64,000 nt of DNA from Fragilaria crotonensis (GCA_022925895.1 JAKSYS010000025.1:62001-126000); one strand, 5' to 3'. Shown: positions 11,774 to 23,450, counted from the stretch's first letter. Notes: a model not told the origin generated them from the sequence alone. Translations and numbers: made by a program.

Positions 11774-12493
11774 GGTTTTCTGTGGCAATACGCAAAATCG
11801 AGATCAATGAAGGCATCGTGCCGTTACGCTGATAAGTACTGGAGTAGAATGTAAGGCCGCACAGACGCAGATTCAGTTCTGATGGACAACACGGGCTCGC
11901 CAGTAGAATGTACTGTAGACTGCGTACTTGGAGTTCTCAGGTACCGTAGGTGTACAAGGTACTCGTAGTACATACAGTACTGGCTCTATTGGCTATAAAC
12001 TCTACTATGCACACTACTACTAGAGCTACCAGTACTCTTGTATGCATAGCTAGTTAGTGGTGTGTCGGTGTGTCCTCGTATGACGTACCGGTATGTGATT
12101 CCAGGATACCAGGTACAGTACTCGTATACTGGTACAAGTAACACGGAAGTAGCTTAATGACTACTACAGTACTGGCTACTGTGATCCGACATTTTGTTGG
12201 GTTGTCGTGACTTCATGTGTTTTCGTTTTCTTCAAAACGTGATCGACGTTCTTCGAAGCCGAGCACATCTCAAGATCCTCACATTTTGGGACTATTACGC
12301 AGTCGCAGGAAAATGTTTCTGTCATCAGACTGTGCCTCACGAGGAAAATACAAGCGGGCGAGTAAATGGTAACCTGATTTTCCAGTATCGAGCTCAGTTG
12401 AAATGAGGAACTTCTATAATGTTCCAGCTCAAAAACCGGAGCAGCCTCTCTCACACTTCCAGAAAACTGACAATCTGACAGCAAATCGCAAGT
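11774..12493. promoter_or_regulatory. Divergent promoter spacer, GTAC-saturated
   Basis: Lies between the PPR-TrmB start and the TMEM53-like start. About 11825-12180 consists largely of GTAC, AGTACT, CCAGTAC and TACCGGTA-like words. No reading frame of merit. Approximately 12190-12490, next to the TMEM53-like start, is ordinary AT-balanced sequence, probably promoter and 5' leader. Confidence 0.45.
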
Positions 12494-13420
12494 ATGCCTA
12501 ACTCAGAGATTGATGTAGTAATCCCGAACTCAAAGCCTCATGCTGTGGTATTGATCTTTGGATGGTTTGGATCTCAGCTTCGTCATGTCAATAAGTATTC
12601 TGAATTGTACCATGCTCGCAGTTGTGCGACTGTCACCGGAGTTGCGGATTCCTGTGCCATAATCAAGGGGGAGAAACAGGTACTCGATGCATTTGCTCTT
12701 GAGGCAGCAAGAAAAGCAATCAAAATTCTTAAGGAAATTGATCAAGATCTTCCTGTCATCACTCACGTCTTCTCGAATGGTGGCACTATCCCTCTCAGTC
12801 GACTGGAGACACTCATCCACAAAGCGAACCGTGCACGATCTAAAGGGATCATGACGGCAATGGACTCAGACCTCATCCTGCTTGGAAACGCTATGCGGAA
12901 GGGGGGACAAATCTTCGACTCGTCTCCGTGTTTTCCGGACTACGTGACGGCGATTCGAGGGATCGGCAGTGGTATTCAAAACTCCTTCACCCGTTTCATC
13001 GCTCAAGGCGCATTCGTTCTCATGATTCTCATTCAGACACCACTCATTTGGTTGTCTGGTGAACCATCGTTTACAGACCAACTCTGGCATCACGTCATGC
13101 ACCGTCCGATCGCACCTCGCCAAGCTTACGTCTACTCGACCAAAGACAGAATCACTAATTGCGACAAGCTGGAAGCCTTGATCGCTTTCCGACAACATAC
13201 AGCTGGAGTTGAAAACATTTTAGTGAAAAGGTTTACGGACTCCAAACATGTTCTTCATCTTCGACAACATCCTGAAGAATATGTCGCGTTTGTGAATGAA
13301 ATGATCCGTCGTGTTGAGTCTGGACCACCATCCCTCGAAGCAGCTAGCGACGACGAAGACGACAAGGTGGATTGGGAGGCGGAACATATCATCATTGGTG
13401 GAGCTTCCTTTAGAATTTAG
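12494..13420 (+). CDS. TMEM53/DUF829 alpha/beta-hydrolase-like protein
   Basis: A 308-residue uninterrupted protein starting at ATG 12494. It matches the DUF829 (TMEM53, PaxU) family: opening beta strand and turn AVVLIFGWFGSQLRHVNKY, nucleophile-elbow region THVFSNGGT, a hydrophobic helix near residues 170-190 (FVLMILIQTPLIWL), the acidic-strand block YVYSTKDRIT, and the C-terminal histidine block DSKHVLHLRQHPEEYVAF. Family members sit at the nuclear envelope or other membranes and their substrates are poorly known. Ser in the elbow, Asp in STKD and His in SKHVLH would form the triad. An acidic tail (ASDDEDDKVDWEAE) follows. Convergent with the fucosyltransferase-like gene, 81 bases apart. 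Confidence 0.8.
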   Translation: MPNSEIDVVIPNSKPHAVVLIFGWFGSQLRHVNKYSELYHARSCATVTGVADSCAIIKGEKQVLDAFALEAARKAIKILKEIDQDLPVITHVFSNGGTIPLSRLETLIHKANRARSKGIMTAMDSDLILLGNAMRKGGQIFDSSPCFPDYVTAIRGIGSGIQNSFTRFIAQGAFVLMILIQTPLIWLSGEPSFTDQLWHHVMHRPIAPRQAYVYSTKDRITNCDKLEALIAFRQHTAGVENILVKRFTDSKHVLHLRQHPEEYVAFVNEMIRRVESGPPSLEAASDDEDDKVDWEAEHIIIGGASFRI

Positions 13421-13501
13421 AAGGCGTATGTAGTTGCCACTGATTATCATATCGATGCGTCATGAACCCTGTTCGTGTACTCTAGGTAGTTGCTAAAACG
13501 C

Positions 13502-14791
13502 TTACCATTCCGTCCATTTCCCTTCCGACACATCTACAACGTAGGTGCAACCTTGACATCTTGGATTCAGTACGTTTCGTCGGAGTTCATCCATGATTCG
13601 ACTCCAGTTGCTGCTCAACACCAAAACGAACGCGTTGGCCTCCATGGCAACCAAGAGTGACCCGAGAGCCCACAGCCCAGGCTTCCCATTCAACGACCGC
13701 GACACTTTGGGAACTACATTATACATGCTTTCGTCTTTGGGACGAAATGGAAGCATTTCGTGGTAAAATTGATCGATGTATATTCTCCAATTCTTGGGCG
13801 CGGCCTTCAGAAAAGCGTCCGTGGCTTTAGGATCTTCCGTACAGAGAAAGATACTCGCTGGACCATGAAGATTGTCACCTCGCTGATTCCTTATTGTTTC
13901 AATCCCTTTCATGGTCTGAGAGATGCTCATCTTTTTATTTTCGAATTTCTTGTCGCCCCATCTCATATGTACAGTGATCAAATCAAATGGAACACCGTCG
14001 GGAAAGACCAGATTCAGTTGTCGTTCGCCTTCCTCTTGAACAATCGTAGCGACCCTCGAAAAGAGCAGTTCAACCCCTGCAGCTCTCCAATCCGTCTTGT
14101 TAAACACATTCATAGGACTTGTCTCAGTTTTGTCGCATTTGATATGTATCGGATTCGATATGTTGAATCGCACCCGCGGAACGTTGGAGACATCGTCAGG
14201 ACACTGCATTTCCGCGTGAGGGAAGTAACATTGAAGCGTCGACGCCTCCACTGTCTCGGCATCACACTTCTCTTGGTCAATCCACACCCATGGCTTCAAA
14301 TTATTCGTTCGGATCCGATGACCCTCATCTATGCCGTTGCACAGGGCCGCTCCCCAAACATGTAGATCGCTACCAAGACCAAATATTTTCTTGCGCCAAC
14401 TGTGATTCCCTAGCGGTAGAGAGCAGTTGGTTTGATGGGACAACATGAGTTTTGCAATCTTTGACTTAACAGGGAGATTGGTCCAATCGAATCGGAGTTT
14501 GTGCTTGGCATTTGCTCCGGTTGCAGCAGTCGTTGCCGGCAGCTGGGCTTCATGGTTCTGCAATGACACTTGATTCTCGTCTCCTACCTCATTCGGGGGA
14601 GGAAAAACGCCCAAGGCTTGCCCATGAACGGGATCACCAAGAGTAGGATTATAATTTTGTAAGAGAGACGAACCAAACCACGCTAAAAGAAGGATACAAC
14701 CTCCAAGCACCAACCGCAATTGGAAAACGATGCTGATTCCTTTTCCCTTGTGCCCTCCGTGAATGCCACGTCGTTTAAGAAATAGTGCCAT
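13502..14791 (-). CDS. FUT8-like (GT23) fucosyltransferase, type II membrane protein
   Basis: About 429 residues from ATG 14791 (MALFLKRRG). A short basic cytoplasmic tail is followed by one membrane anchor near residues 25-47 (LRLVLGGCILLLAWFGSSLL), a Ser/Pro-rich stem and a lumenal catalytic domain, the layout of a Golgi glycosyltransferase. The catalytic half resembles the GT23/O-FucT fold: ITVHMRWGDKK (the HxRxxD-like donor loop), IFLCTEDPKATDAF, and a final block LVLSSNWSRIMDELRR, comparable to the FUT8 segment that places nucleotide sugar. It would add fucose or a related sugar to N-glycans or glycoproteins. Several N-x-S/T sites are present. The exact linkage cannot be read from sequence. 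Confidence 0.7.
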   Translation of the reverse strand: MALFLKRRGIHGGHKGKGISIVFQLRLVLGGCILLLAWFGSSLLQNYNPTLGDPVHGQALGVFPPPNEVGDENQVSLQNHEAQLPATTAATGANAKHKLRFDWTNLPVKSKIAKLMLSHQTNCSLPLGNHSWRKKIFGLGSDLHVWGAALCNGIDEGHRIRTNNLKPWVWIDQEKCDAETVEASTLQCYFPHAEMQCPDDVSNVPRVRFNISNPIHIKCDKTETSPMNVFNKTDWRAAGVELLFSRVATIVQEEGERQLNLVFPDGVPFDLITVHMRWGDKKFENKKMSISQTMKGIETIRNQRGDNLHGPASIFLCTEDPKATDAFLKAAPKNWRIYIDQFYHEMLPFRPKDESMYNVVPKVSRSLNGKPGLWALGSLLVAMEANAFVLVLSSNWSRIMDELRRNVLNPRCQGCTYVVDVSEGKWTEW

Positions 14792-15360
14792 TGTTAAGAT
14801 TTGCAATCAAACAGCGCGAGTATTCGCTCTCATACCGCAATCGGGGATCAGGGTCTTCGCTCCCATGCTGGAATGTTGAATTGGGTTTTGTTATCCTCAA
14901 TCAGATCTTCACGATTTACGATCATTTCATCCAACCTCCAACACTACTACCATATCATATATGGTTCATCCTGCTATCTGCTGTACCGGTACTCGGCTAG
15001 TACCAGGTAGTATTGCGTTGTAGTACGTCGTCTGTCGTACGGTCGTAAAGTGCAGACGATAAATACACCCGGAGCTTGGAGTATGTCGTACTGGAATACT
15101 GCGTACTGCGTATGGCTACAAGTGTGACGGTTTCACGTTCTTGGAGGAATCCCAGTATGCATATTTGTACTACATACGTCCTACTACTACCGGTAGTGGA
15201 GTACTGCGATTCTGCGATTACTCGTATCATACAGTACCTGGTACCTGGTACCTGGTACCTCGTACAGTACTTGTAGCGCTTGTCGCTCGTCCTCCTCAAT
15301 TAACGAAACCAACGAATCGAACGGATACATCGACATTGGATCTCAGACGCGATATCAGCC
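14792..15360. promoter_or_regulatory. Divergent promoter spacer with TACCTGG tandem repeat
   Basis: Spacer between the fucosyltransferase-like and Pro-X carboxypeptidase starts. GTAC and TACC words dominate 14980-15270. At about 15235-15262 there is a short perfect tandem array of TACCTGG, roughly four copies. No gene is supported. Confidence 0.5.
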
Positions 15361-17181
15361 ATGTTGCTGCGGCTCGGTGCGCTCACCATCGCTTGTTCCC
15401 TTTCAGTTTTGCCTTGTTCATCCACAAGCACTTTTCGAAGAAGAAGGCCCAATCAATACGGGCGTTCCTTCCCAGAAACTCCACCAAAATATACAATTGA
15501 TGACATGGAGTGTCATTTCATACAACAACCGCTCAATCACTTTCAACCGAATTCTCCAACTTATCTTGAGAGATACTGCGTGTATGACAAATTTTCAACT
15601 AGTTCTTCATCGGCTATATTATTTTATACTGGAAATGAATCGCCAATGGAACAGTACATCAATCAAACTGGACTCATGTGGGAATTGGCTCCCGTATTGC
15701 GCGCAACCGTTGTCTTTGCCGAACATCGGTATGAAGGCCAGTCTCTCCCCAACGTAACTACCGACTGCATGTCGTTCAGCTCTTCAAAGCAAGCACTTGC
15801 GGACTATGCCGTCCTCCTGGATCATATTAACCCATCCTCCAAACGACCTGTCATTGCGTTTGGCGGTTCGTACGGAGGTATGTTGAGTGCCTGGATGCGC
15901 CGACTGTATCCGAATATGATTGCTGGGGCCATTGCGGCCTCGGCTCCCATTGCAGGATTTCCTCGGCAGGAACCACGGTCGATCGATGCCGCGTATGGGG
16001 TGGTGAGTCGAGGGTTGGCCTACGGGTACCCAGCGACCGTGGGACTGAAAGAAAACTCGTGTTTTGTTAATTTGTTGGCCGCGTGGCCCTTGATTGCGTA
16101 TTTGGGAACTAGTAAGGAGGAGAGAACTCTTGCAGGATTATTTTTCTCTTTGTCAACCTCTGCATTCGAACAACGAGACGAAGTTCCTCCTGGATTGGGC
16201 ACAGAGTCCTTGGTTTGATATGGCCGAGGGTAGCTTTCCGTATCCCTCGAGTTACATTCCCTTCGCCTTGCACATGGGTCTACACAAGTTACCAGCGTGG
16301 CCACTTCAAGCGGCATGCTGGCAGACAGAGTTGAATATCGATCACGGTATTGTAATGGAAGGGGATCTGGGGGCGGTACGATACAAAGTCAGCTATGGCG
16401 CTGAATTGGAGCTTCAAGTGAACTGGGATAACGTAACATTCGTTCGCGGTTCGATTTGCAAAGCGGGAGATAGAATTGAAAGTTTGCTGACAAGTGTTCG
16501 AGACGCGGTTGCAGTTTGGTTTAATGTCTCAAAAGAGGAGCAGTGCTTCAATGTCACACCTGCCATCAACGAAGAAACTCGTTTCGTGCCTGAACTGAGC
16601 TCGCTGATGTCGAATCAAAGACAACTTCGACGCGATAACGAAGAGATAGAATGTCACGATAAAATGGTTGCAGAAGGAAGTTGGGACTCTCTGTGCTGCA
16701 ACGAAGACATGAACCTGGTTATAACCTGTGCTCGTGGCCTTGGTCGTGACGTATTCTGGCCTCCGAGTCATCCACACGGAACGCAAACGTACTCCGATGT
16801 TATCACGGATGACATGTACGACTACTGTGCCGACCCTGACGGTACATTTGGGTATCCGACAGAACATGATCCATGGTCGAAATGGTTGGATATTTATTAT
16901 GGAGGCCGGCGTATTGAGTCTCAGTCGAATATTGTGTTCTCCAATGGACTGCCTGATCCTTGAGTGCAGCAGGTGTCCACGCCACGGACGCTGGTGTACA
17001 TCATGTGACCGATACCATTTTGGCAGTTGTCATGGAATTTGGTGGTCATCATACAGACTTGATGTACAGCCACCCTCTTGACCCAGCGGGTGTTCGCGAG
17101 GCGAGGACGGTGGAGCGGCAGGAGATTGAAAAGTGGATACACGAATGGACGACGAAGAGTCACAATTCGAATGAGTTATAG
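15361..17181 (+). CDS. Lysosomal Pro-X carboxypeptidase-like serine peptidase (S28)
   Basis: Family S28 serine carboxypeptidase or dipeptidyl peptidase of lysosome/vacuole or secretory pathway. The start at ATG 15361 gives a signal peptide (LLRLGALTIACSLSVLPCSS). Then come QQPLNHF, ILFYTGNESP (oxyanion region), FAEHRYEGQSLP and the nucleophile block AFGGSYGGMLSAWMR near residue 168. The reading frame changes near 16110-16130; the downstream part (DYFSLCQPL, then SSYIPFALHMG) continues to VFSNGLPDP near 16960. A second change there, where CCTTGAGTG stands in place of an expected CCTTGGAGTG, leads to SAAGV and then FGGHHTDLM, which carries the catalytic His. Both changes fit small indels, the second a lost G. 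Several N-glycosylation sites. Convergent with the epsin-like gene. Confidence 0.88.
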
Positions 17182-17302
17182 CTATTTGTGTCTCACATCA
17201 ACACCACCGACATAACAATCCTACCAATACTAGGGCTTCATTGCAAGCTTGACCTATACGCCAGCAAGCGGAGAATGGATGGTCAGCAGTACTTCGCACT
17301 CG

Positions 17303-19129
17303 TTATAAACCAGCGCCGCTACTACCACCCATATAAAACCCGCTCTCTTCATGACTCACGTCTCCGAATTTAGCTGCCAGCACCAACGTACTTGGTTCAT
17401 CTGGGGGTGGAGGCGGAGGAAGTTCGGGTGGTGGAGGGGGAAGAGGGCCAAGAGGCGTATGTGTGGACAAGCCATAGTCGCTTCCGTACACTGGTGGTGG
17501 AGGAGGCGCGTGAAGGGGTACGGAAGGTACTGGCAAGAAAGCACCATGCCCCGTCAGACCACCTTCGATGCCATTGAAAACGGGTTTACCTCCCATTGGA
17601 GTCATATCAAAGCTCTCGTCGTCATAGGCGGGCGGCGGCGGAGGTGCACACGTTGGCAACGGAGGCGGCGTCATCATTGTTCCACCACCTATTCCTCCCA
17701 TTACATCGCCCATGGAGGTAATCCCGAAGTCGTTATTATACATCGGAGGAGGGAGAGCGCTAGTACTCAAGGGAGGCGGGAAGTTGCTAGCAATAGCAGG
17801 ATTGAACGCCAGGCTTCGATTTTCCGCATCGAGAGCCGTCGGAATCGTAATGCCTGGCAGCACTTCGGACGGAGGAGCTAATTCATCAAGAGCTGCAAAT
17901 CTATCAGAATTGGAAGCCATCACAGAGGGTTTGCTGTCAGTCATCACTTTGGTAGTCGTAGGCATGGATAACAATCCATTTGTCGGGTTCACGACCGAGA
18001 GACCTGTGTTCAGGGGTTGACTTTGCGTTGTCTGTACGGACAAAGTCATTAGACTCATGAGGTCGCTGGTTTCTTGCACAGCAGGTTCGTGAATTGCTAG
18101 GAAATCGGTTCCGAACACATCACCAGCGGGAGCAACTCCTCCTCTACCTCCCAGTAGATCTCCGCCACTGGCGGGTGCAGGCGCAAAAATGTCAAGTGCC
18201 GCACTGGGGGTGGATGTGCCACCTCCCAAGTCGAGCAGGTCGACTACGGGTGCAGTTTGGGTTTGGGTTGGCGCTGGTGCGTTGAAATCCAAGAGGTCCA
18301 CAACCGTGCCCACATTTGGTTTCGGTTCCACTTGCGGTTGGGCTGGCTTTGGCTTGAAGTACACCGGGCCTGTCTCAGAAAACTTTCTCTCCTCCCTTTC
18401 CGCTCTCGCCAGCATTTCTTCTAAACCGTGCGCTGCTCCTACAACTGTTTGTCCGTTTGCAGAATTGAAACCAGAACCGAAACCGCCAACCTCTTTTTTG
18501 AGATTTGAACGCGTGAGCACCAATTCATGTTCTTTCATTCGCTTCTGCAACAAATAGTGCCGAACATCGTCCGAAACAAATCCTAACTTTTCAGTTGATC
18601 CCACAGGAACGAGAGAATTCGGATCGGCATGATCATTGCGCAGCTGTTGAATTCGGGGAGCATCGCCCAAGATGGGGCGTAAGGTTTGTGCTGCTTCTCG
18701 GACTGGAAAGCCCTTATCGACAGCACCACCCTTGACAGAACTCCACCAACTACCCAGTCCTTGTTGTTCTTGTGCGAGAATGGCGGTATTGAAATCGCAG
18801 AGTTTCTCTACATAAGAACCAAGTCCCCAACAGGAATTAACACATTTTTCAGAACCGTAAATCAGCAAGTGCTTGGCAATCACCAAGCTCTTTTGAACCG
18901 CCAGCACCGAAAATTCCATTGGATGCGCCATAACTTCTCCTAATAAATCAAAGATTTGTTCGCACGGCTCATCACCGTACGAGAGAGACGCGATTTGGTT
19001 CATGTCGAATGTAGACAGCACTTGAAGAGCATCCTCGAACAAGAGATTGGCTAATCGCTTTTCAGTTTCGGTGCCATCCTTGTGAATCCTAGCTCGTAGT
19101 GCTAGAGCGCTGAACTGAATGATTGACAT
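17303..19129 (-). CDS. Epsin-like ENTH-domain clathrin adaptor
   Basis: An ENTH/ANTH-like N-terminal helical domain (HLLIYGSEKCV, then LCDFNTAILA, then PVREAAQTLRPIL) is followed by a long unstructured tail. The tail has repeated clathrin-box-like motifs (VVDLLDFN, VVDLLDLGGG), then Pro-rich runs (PPPLPTCAPPPPPAYDD, LPPPPPELPPPPPPDE). This is the architecture of epsins and related adaptors that bind phosphoinositides and clathrin during vesicle budding. The first in-frame ATG is 19129 (MSIIQF). The frame is open about 75 bases further, and an ATG at 19211 sits in a neighbouring frame, so the true N-terminus may be a little longer. Poly-Pro and LLD content make the antisense strand look falsely open. 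The match to ENTH is by pattern only. Confidence 0.65.
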   Translation of the reverse strand: MSIIQFSALALRARIHKDGTETEKRLANLLFEDALQVLSTFDMNQIASLSYGDEPCEQIFDLLGEVMAHPMEFSVLAVQKSLVIAKHLLIYGSEKCVNSCWGLGSYVEKLCDFNTAILAQEQQGLGSWWSSVKGGAVDKGFPVREAAQTLRPILGDAPRIQQLRNDHADPNSLVPVGSTEKLGFVSDDVRHYLLQKRMKEHELVLTRSNLKKEVGGFGSGFNSANGQTVVGAAHGLEEMLARAEREERKFSETGPVYFKPKPAQPQVEPKPNVGTVVDLLDFNAPAPTQTQTAPVVDLLDLGGGTSTPSAALDIFAPAPASGGDLLGGRGGVAPAGDVFGTDFLAIHEPAVQETSDLMSLMTLSVQTTQSQPLNTGLSVVNPTNGLLSMPTTTKVMTDSKPSVMASNSDRFAALDELAPPSEVLPGITIPTALDAENRSLAFNPAIASNFPPPLSTSALPPPMYNNDFGITSMGDVMGGIGGGTMMTPPPLPTCAPPPPPAYDDESFDMTPMGGKPVFNGIEGGLTGHGAFLPVPSVPLHAPPPPPVYGSDYGLSTHTPLGPLPPPPPELPPPPPPDEPSTLVLAAKFGDVSHEESGFYMGGSSGAGL

Positions 19130-19575
19130 GGCTAACAGAGTCGCTGAGTTTCCAGAAGCAAGGAGAGGTTCTGTCAACTGTGATGTTGTTGTAACGTCAA
19201 TTTCGGGTCATTCGAAATTTCTGAAACTCTCTTCGTTTCAGACGCGGGACCATCGTCTGCCTTCCTGTTCGTAGTTGTAACGGACGCTAATGTACGTCTG
19301 TCTGTACACAATCCGCTGTTCCAGTTTCCAGTGCAGCCCTACATACGTGTGTATCATTAATCCGTCGTTTGCAGTAACGCTATCCCTACTACTGCTAAGA
19401 TGAAAACAAGCCCATGTGCGACAATGGGCGAGATCGTCGTTTGCCTCAACGCTGTCTTGAAGAGCATTTTCATCATTCATCAGTACTCTAGGCTGCAGTG
19501 TTTGATGTCATTGCTTTGCAACAGCACTAATCATATCTTTCTAATTAATTGTTTCGTTCTGGGACACATTTGAGT
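19130..19575. promoter_or_regulatory. Divergent promoter spacer
   Basis: Spacer between the epsin-like and SNF2/AP2 genes. It has fewer GTAC words than the other divergent spacers (a small cluster at 19285-19310 and one near 19482). No gene is supported; the first 80 bases may still belong to the epsin-like N-terminus. Confidence 0.4.
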
Positions 19576-22500
19576 ATGGCGTCTGCTCCATCGGCATGGC
19601 GCAATCGCGATGTCCTGTGGCAAGACTTGAATCGGCGATTCATTGATGCCTCTGCCCCGAAGCTCGGACCTCACTTTGCAGTTGACTTGTCGCTCTCGAG
19701 GTTGCGGCGCGACAAGGCTGCGGTGGTACGAACCTCCTTTACAACAGCAGCATTAACGGTGGTTCGGGCGGCAGCTCGAGAACACCCCGAACAAGATCCG
19801 GAACCTCATGATGAGGCTGATCTTCCCGAAAAAATTGCGGAATGGCACCACTTGGAACAACTGCGAGAGCAGGCTTTTGATCAGTGTTCGTCAGATAGAA
19901 AGCATCCTCTACTGTCCTCTCCTACACGCCTCCTACCAGATCAACTGCAACAACGCACAAGGAATCTGCAAAGCAACCACCGCCACAGCATCGGCCGTGA
20001 TGGACTCTCGTTCGGCTGTCTCGCGGGCCGTCCTGTGTGCGGCAGCTTCTATCGCGGTCGAGGAATTGACAGTTGCTTATAAAACTGATTCGAAATTGGA
20101 TCCACTCGACATTCCACAAAACACGCGCCCCGAAAAGGTCAACATGGGATCTGTTGTGATTCAAGCACAAACCTTTGGTCAAAGAGCGATTGACCAGGCT
20201 TTGAATGCCGCACGCAGATCAACGCAGCGACTGGCGTACCAACAATCTTTGATACCTCGCTCTAAATTTGAAAGGGTACAGAATCCCTTTGCCTATCAAG
20301 CGACAGATACCCACAACGACCCCGACGAGCTGATGGACTTGGAATTCGCGAAATATAACCCCAATCCTGAAGCCCTCACACCCGCTTGGTCGGAAATATG
20401 TCTACCACGCTTCACTCAGGTTTTGCAGAAGGGCAGTGGTCATGCCGTATATTGCGATCTGCAGTGGGGTGACCGTCACGGTCGCATTGCGAACTTGGTC
20501 CAGAGAATGGCCGTCGAGCAGGGAACTTTGGTCCGCACTTGATTGTCACGACCCAGCCACACGTCGAACTGTTTTGTCAAGAGTTTGATTCTGTCCGAGT
20601 CAGTATCCGTCGAGAACCATCGTCACGATCACCGCTGCGGGTCCTTCAATACGATGGATCGACGTCACACCGTCGCAAGCTTCGAGCCAAACACTTTGGC
20701 GTCTCGGCCCAGCTCGGTCTCGCCGAGTCGTCGTATCACGTCTTGGTGACCTCCTATCAGAATCTCCTGGCCGACTATCTTGATTTCGCACAACAACCTT
20801 TCTGTGTTGTGGTGCTCGACGAGGGCTTTGCTTGGTTGGGGCTGCGCAGTCAGATCCGAACTCCCAATTGGCGCAGCTTTGGGATCAAGCCATGTTTGGA
20901 ACCAGTGATGCACACATTGGTTTGGCGACGGGACAGGACTGGACTTTGGATCCTCGGAAGCGCAGTCGGCCACCGAAGCATGGATAGGATTGACTTGTCG
21001 GCATCGCATCTTGACGACACCCTCGCTGAATTTGTCACACAAACAGCGCAGTATGACCTTGCCCGGTCTCATGGCTTGCGTCTTACCGCACTTTGCCGAT
21101 GCCATTAATGAAGAATGGGACCGTAGTCGTATCACCCATGATGCACCAAGCTTGGAGCATCTCAAGAAGCTTCTGACGCGGTCGATTATTGTGCATGGCC
21201 CGAACAGCCATCCTAAAGTATCTCTGCAACAGCTGGCGCTTTCGTCAATGGATGGATCACTACTGGGCGAAGAGGAGAACGAGCCACCTCCACCGCCACG
21301 ATTTATTAGCGATGAGGATTTTGTCACGGAAGGAAAGATTTCTCAATCGCGTCGAGCAGCACTCACCTGGTTCAGCCCCTGGATGCGTTACGAGTTGGGA
21401 ATGGCTTCGTTTCAAAAGATTGTCGACTATATGAAGGAATCATCCAGGCACGGTCATGTCTGTCACGAGATTCTGCCATCGTCTGTCACAACATCCTCTG
21501 GGGCCAGCGGAGCTGTGATTGGTTCCTTCGCTTATCGATTGGGAGTTCGTTGTGGTCGCTCCTTTGGTTCGGAACAAGGTCTTCGTCAACATGTTGCAGC
21601 CCTCCATGCCCCACCAGGAACTTGGCTTTGCCGTACATGCGGTAGTGACTGCGGAACCTCGCAGGCACGAACTCATCACGAACGCGCATGTGGTCAACCT
21701 GAGGCTGGAACTGAGGTCCCTGGAGCCAAAGAAGGAGGTGCGCCTGCGAGTTTTGGTCCTCCTGGGGTGGTGGGCAAAAAGGCGAAGGGTAACAAAAAGC
21801 CTTCCGAACCGAAAGACAAAGACGCAGATGGTTCGTTCCGAGTTCCTGGATATCGTGGTGTCTGGGTAAATGCCGCGGGAAAGCACTTCGTCAAGATCGG
21901 GAACGAGCCCTTGATGCATGACGATAGCGATGACATCATGTATTTTGACATTGTCGAGGACGCTGCCCTAAAACATGACGAGATTCTTCACGAACAAGGC
22001 ATGGCCAAGGGAGCTGAGCTGAATTACAATAAAAAGGACGGGTCCAGAGTTATCTACGACGATAACGCTGCTGCCTCCGCTGCCGGTCGCGGAGTTGAAA
22101 TGTTGGGCGGTGGATCTGGCAGTGTGGTTCCCGCCCTGTCTGTTATCAATATCAAGGACTTGCCCAAGGACGTGAAACCTTTGTTACGTGATCCACGACA
22201 GACTTCTCGGACCGGCGGAAACTCCAAGCGTCATGTGTACGCGTACCGAGGGGTCTGTCGTCAAGCGAGGAAGGGCCACGATCGTTGGCAAAGCCAAATA
22301 TCGTTCGGTGGCACAAATCACTATCTCGGAACGTTCGATTCCGAGTGGGATGCTGCCGCAGTCTATGCATGGGCTCACTTGATACTCTACGGCGAAGAAG
22401 CAACCAGAAAAGCCCAGCTCGAAGGAGAGGAGGCAGCGGCGGCATACGAACGAGAGAAGGCCGCGATGGCGGCAGGAGAGGCCCTGCCTCCGCCTCCAAA

Positions 22501-23399
22501 GCCCGAAAAGAAGAAACCGCCCAAGAAGCGTGGGAAGAAAGAAGAAGGTGAGGAAGGGGATGAAAGGGAAACTAAGAAGCAGAAGAAGGCTCCCAAGGCC
22601 AGTCCGTCCGTTACAAAGAAAGCCAAACCAGTTCAAAAGCCGAAGCCTCCTTCAGATGTTGTGCCTTCGCCTGCGCTCTCCCGAGCCGTTTCTAAAGCAT
22701 ACGTCTTAGCTCCACGCAAGGCCATGGAAGATATGACGGACGATATGCTTTGCCAGATCAGCCAGCACGCATTATCGCAGCGTGTCGAAATGGATATCAT
22801 ACGACAGATGCAGATAATGCTCCGGAAATTGATCCAGAATTTCGCCCCTGCACCCCGCTCAATGCGATGGGGACCGTTCGACACTCTGGTGGTGCTATGC
22901 TACTAGGTTTGAATCCCAGTCTCTTTGGTTGGATGGTGGAGGCGTTCCTTTCAGCCTATGACTTTGAATCTGATGAACACGAAGCTCGGACCGGGGATTC
23001 CTTGCCGATGAGTACGATGAGGATACTGGGTGCAACATATCCTTCCGAACTCTCATACAAGGATCGGTTTGTTTCTTGGGTCGAGCCAGCGTAGCTGCTG
23101 AACAAGCGTTTGAACGCCTAGGACTGGGCCAACCCGTGCTTGGGGGGACTATTGGGGACATCGACTGCAACATCGGTGGCACGCCCAACTCTTGCAGTGA
23201 ATCCGCCGCAATTATTCAACACCTTCCGACTGCAGCTAGCGAATTCCAAATCCTGGCCAACAATGATGAGGACGTAATCACGTTGAATGGCAAGCGTATC
23301 TCCGTTGGAATGGGCAGCTTTCCTCTGTTTAATGAAGATATCTGCACCGTGGGATCACGAGTGTTCGTCTTCCTGTTGCCTTCCAGGTCACTTGCTTAG
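19576..23399 (+). CDS. Degenerate SNF2 ATPase + C2H2 fingers + two AP2 domains + FHA protein
   Basis: A roughly 1,270-residue nuclear protein from ATG 19576, split by about six small frame changes. In order: an N-terminal helical region; an SNF2-like ATPase lobe (GPHLIVTTQPHVELFCQEF, VLVTSYQNLLADYLDF, CRHRILTT); paired C2H2-like zinc fingers near 21545-21700 (CGRSFGSEQGLRQHVAALH); a degenerate AP2 (GYRGVWVNAAGKHFVKIG, then FDIVEDAALKHD); a canonical AP2 (YRGVCRQARKGHDRWQSQIS, YLGTFDSEWDAAAVYAWA); a Lys/Pro-rich linker; and a C-terminal FHA-like fold (ITLNGKRISVG, VGSRVFVFLLP). The ATPase motifs are lost: GLGKT is replaced by WGDRH, DEAH by DEGF, and there is no visible helicase C lobe. It probably binds DNA and chromatin without remodelling activity. 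Frame changes at runs of G (for example GAGCAGGGAAC) fit lost bases. Confidence 0.7.
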
Positions 23400-23450
23400 T
23401 TTGAGTCTGTAAATTTGAATTTATTTAATTTTCCATTTCCCACTGTGTTG

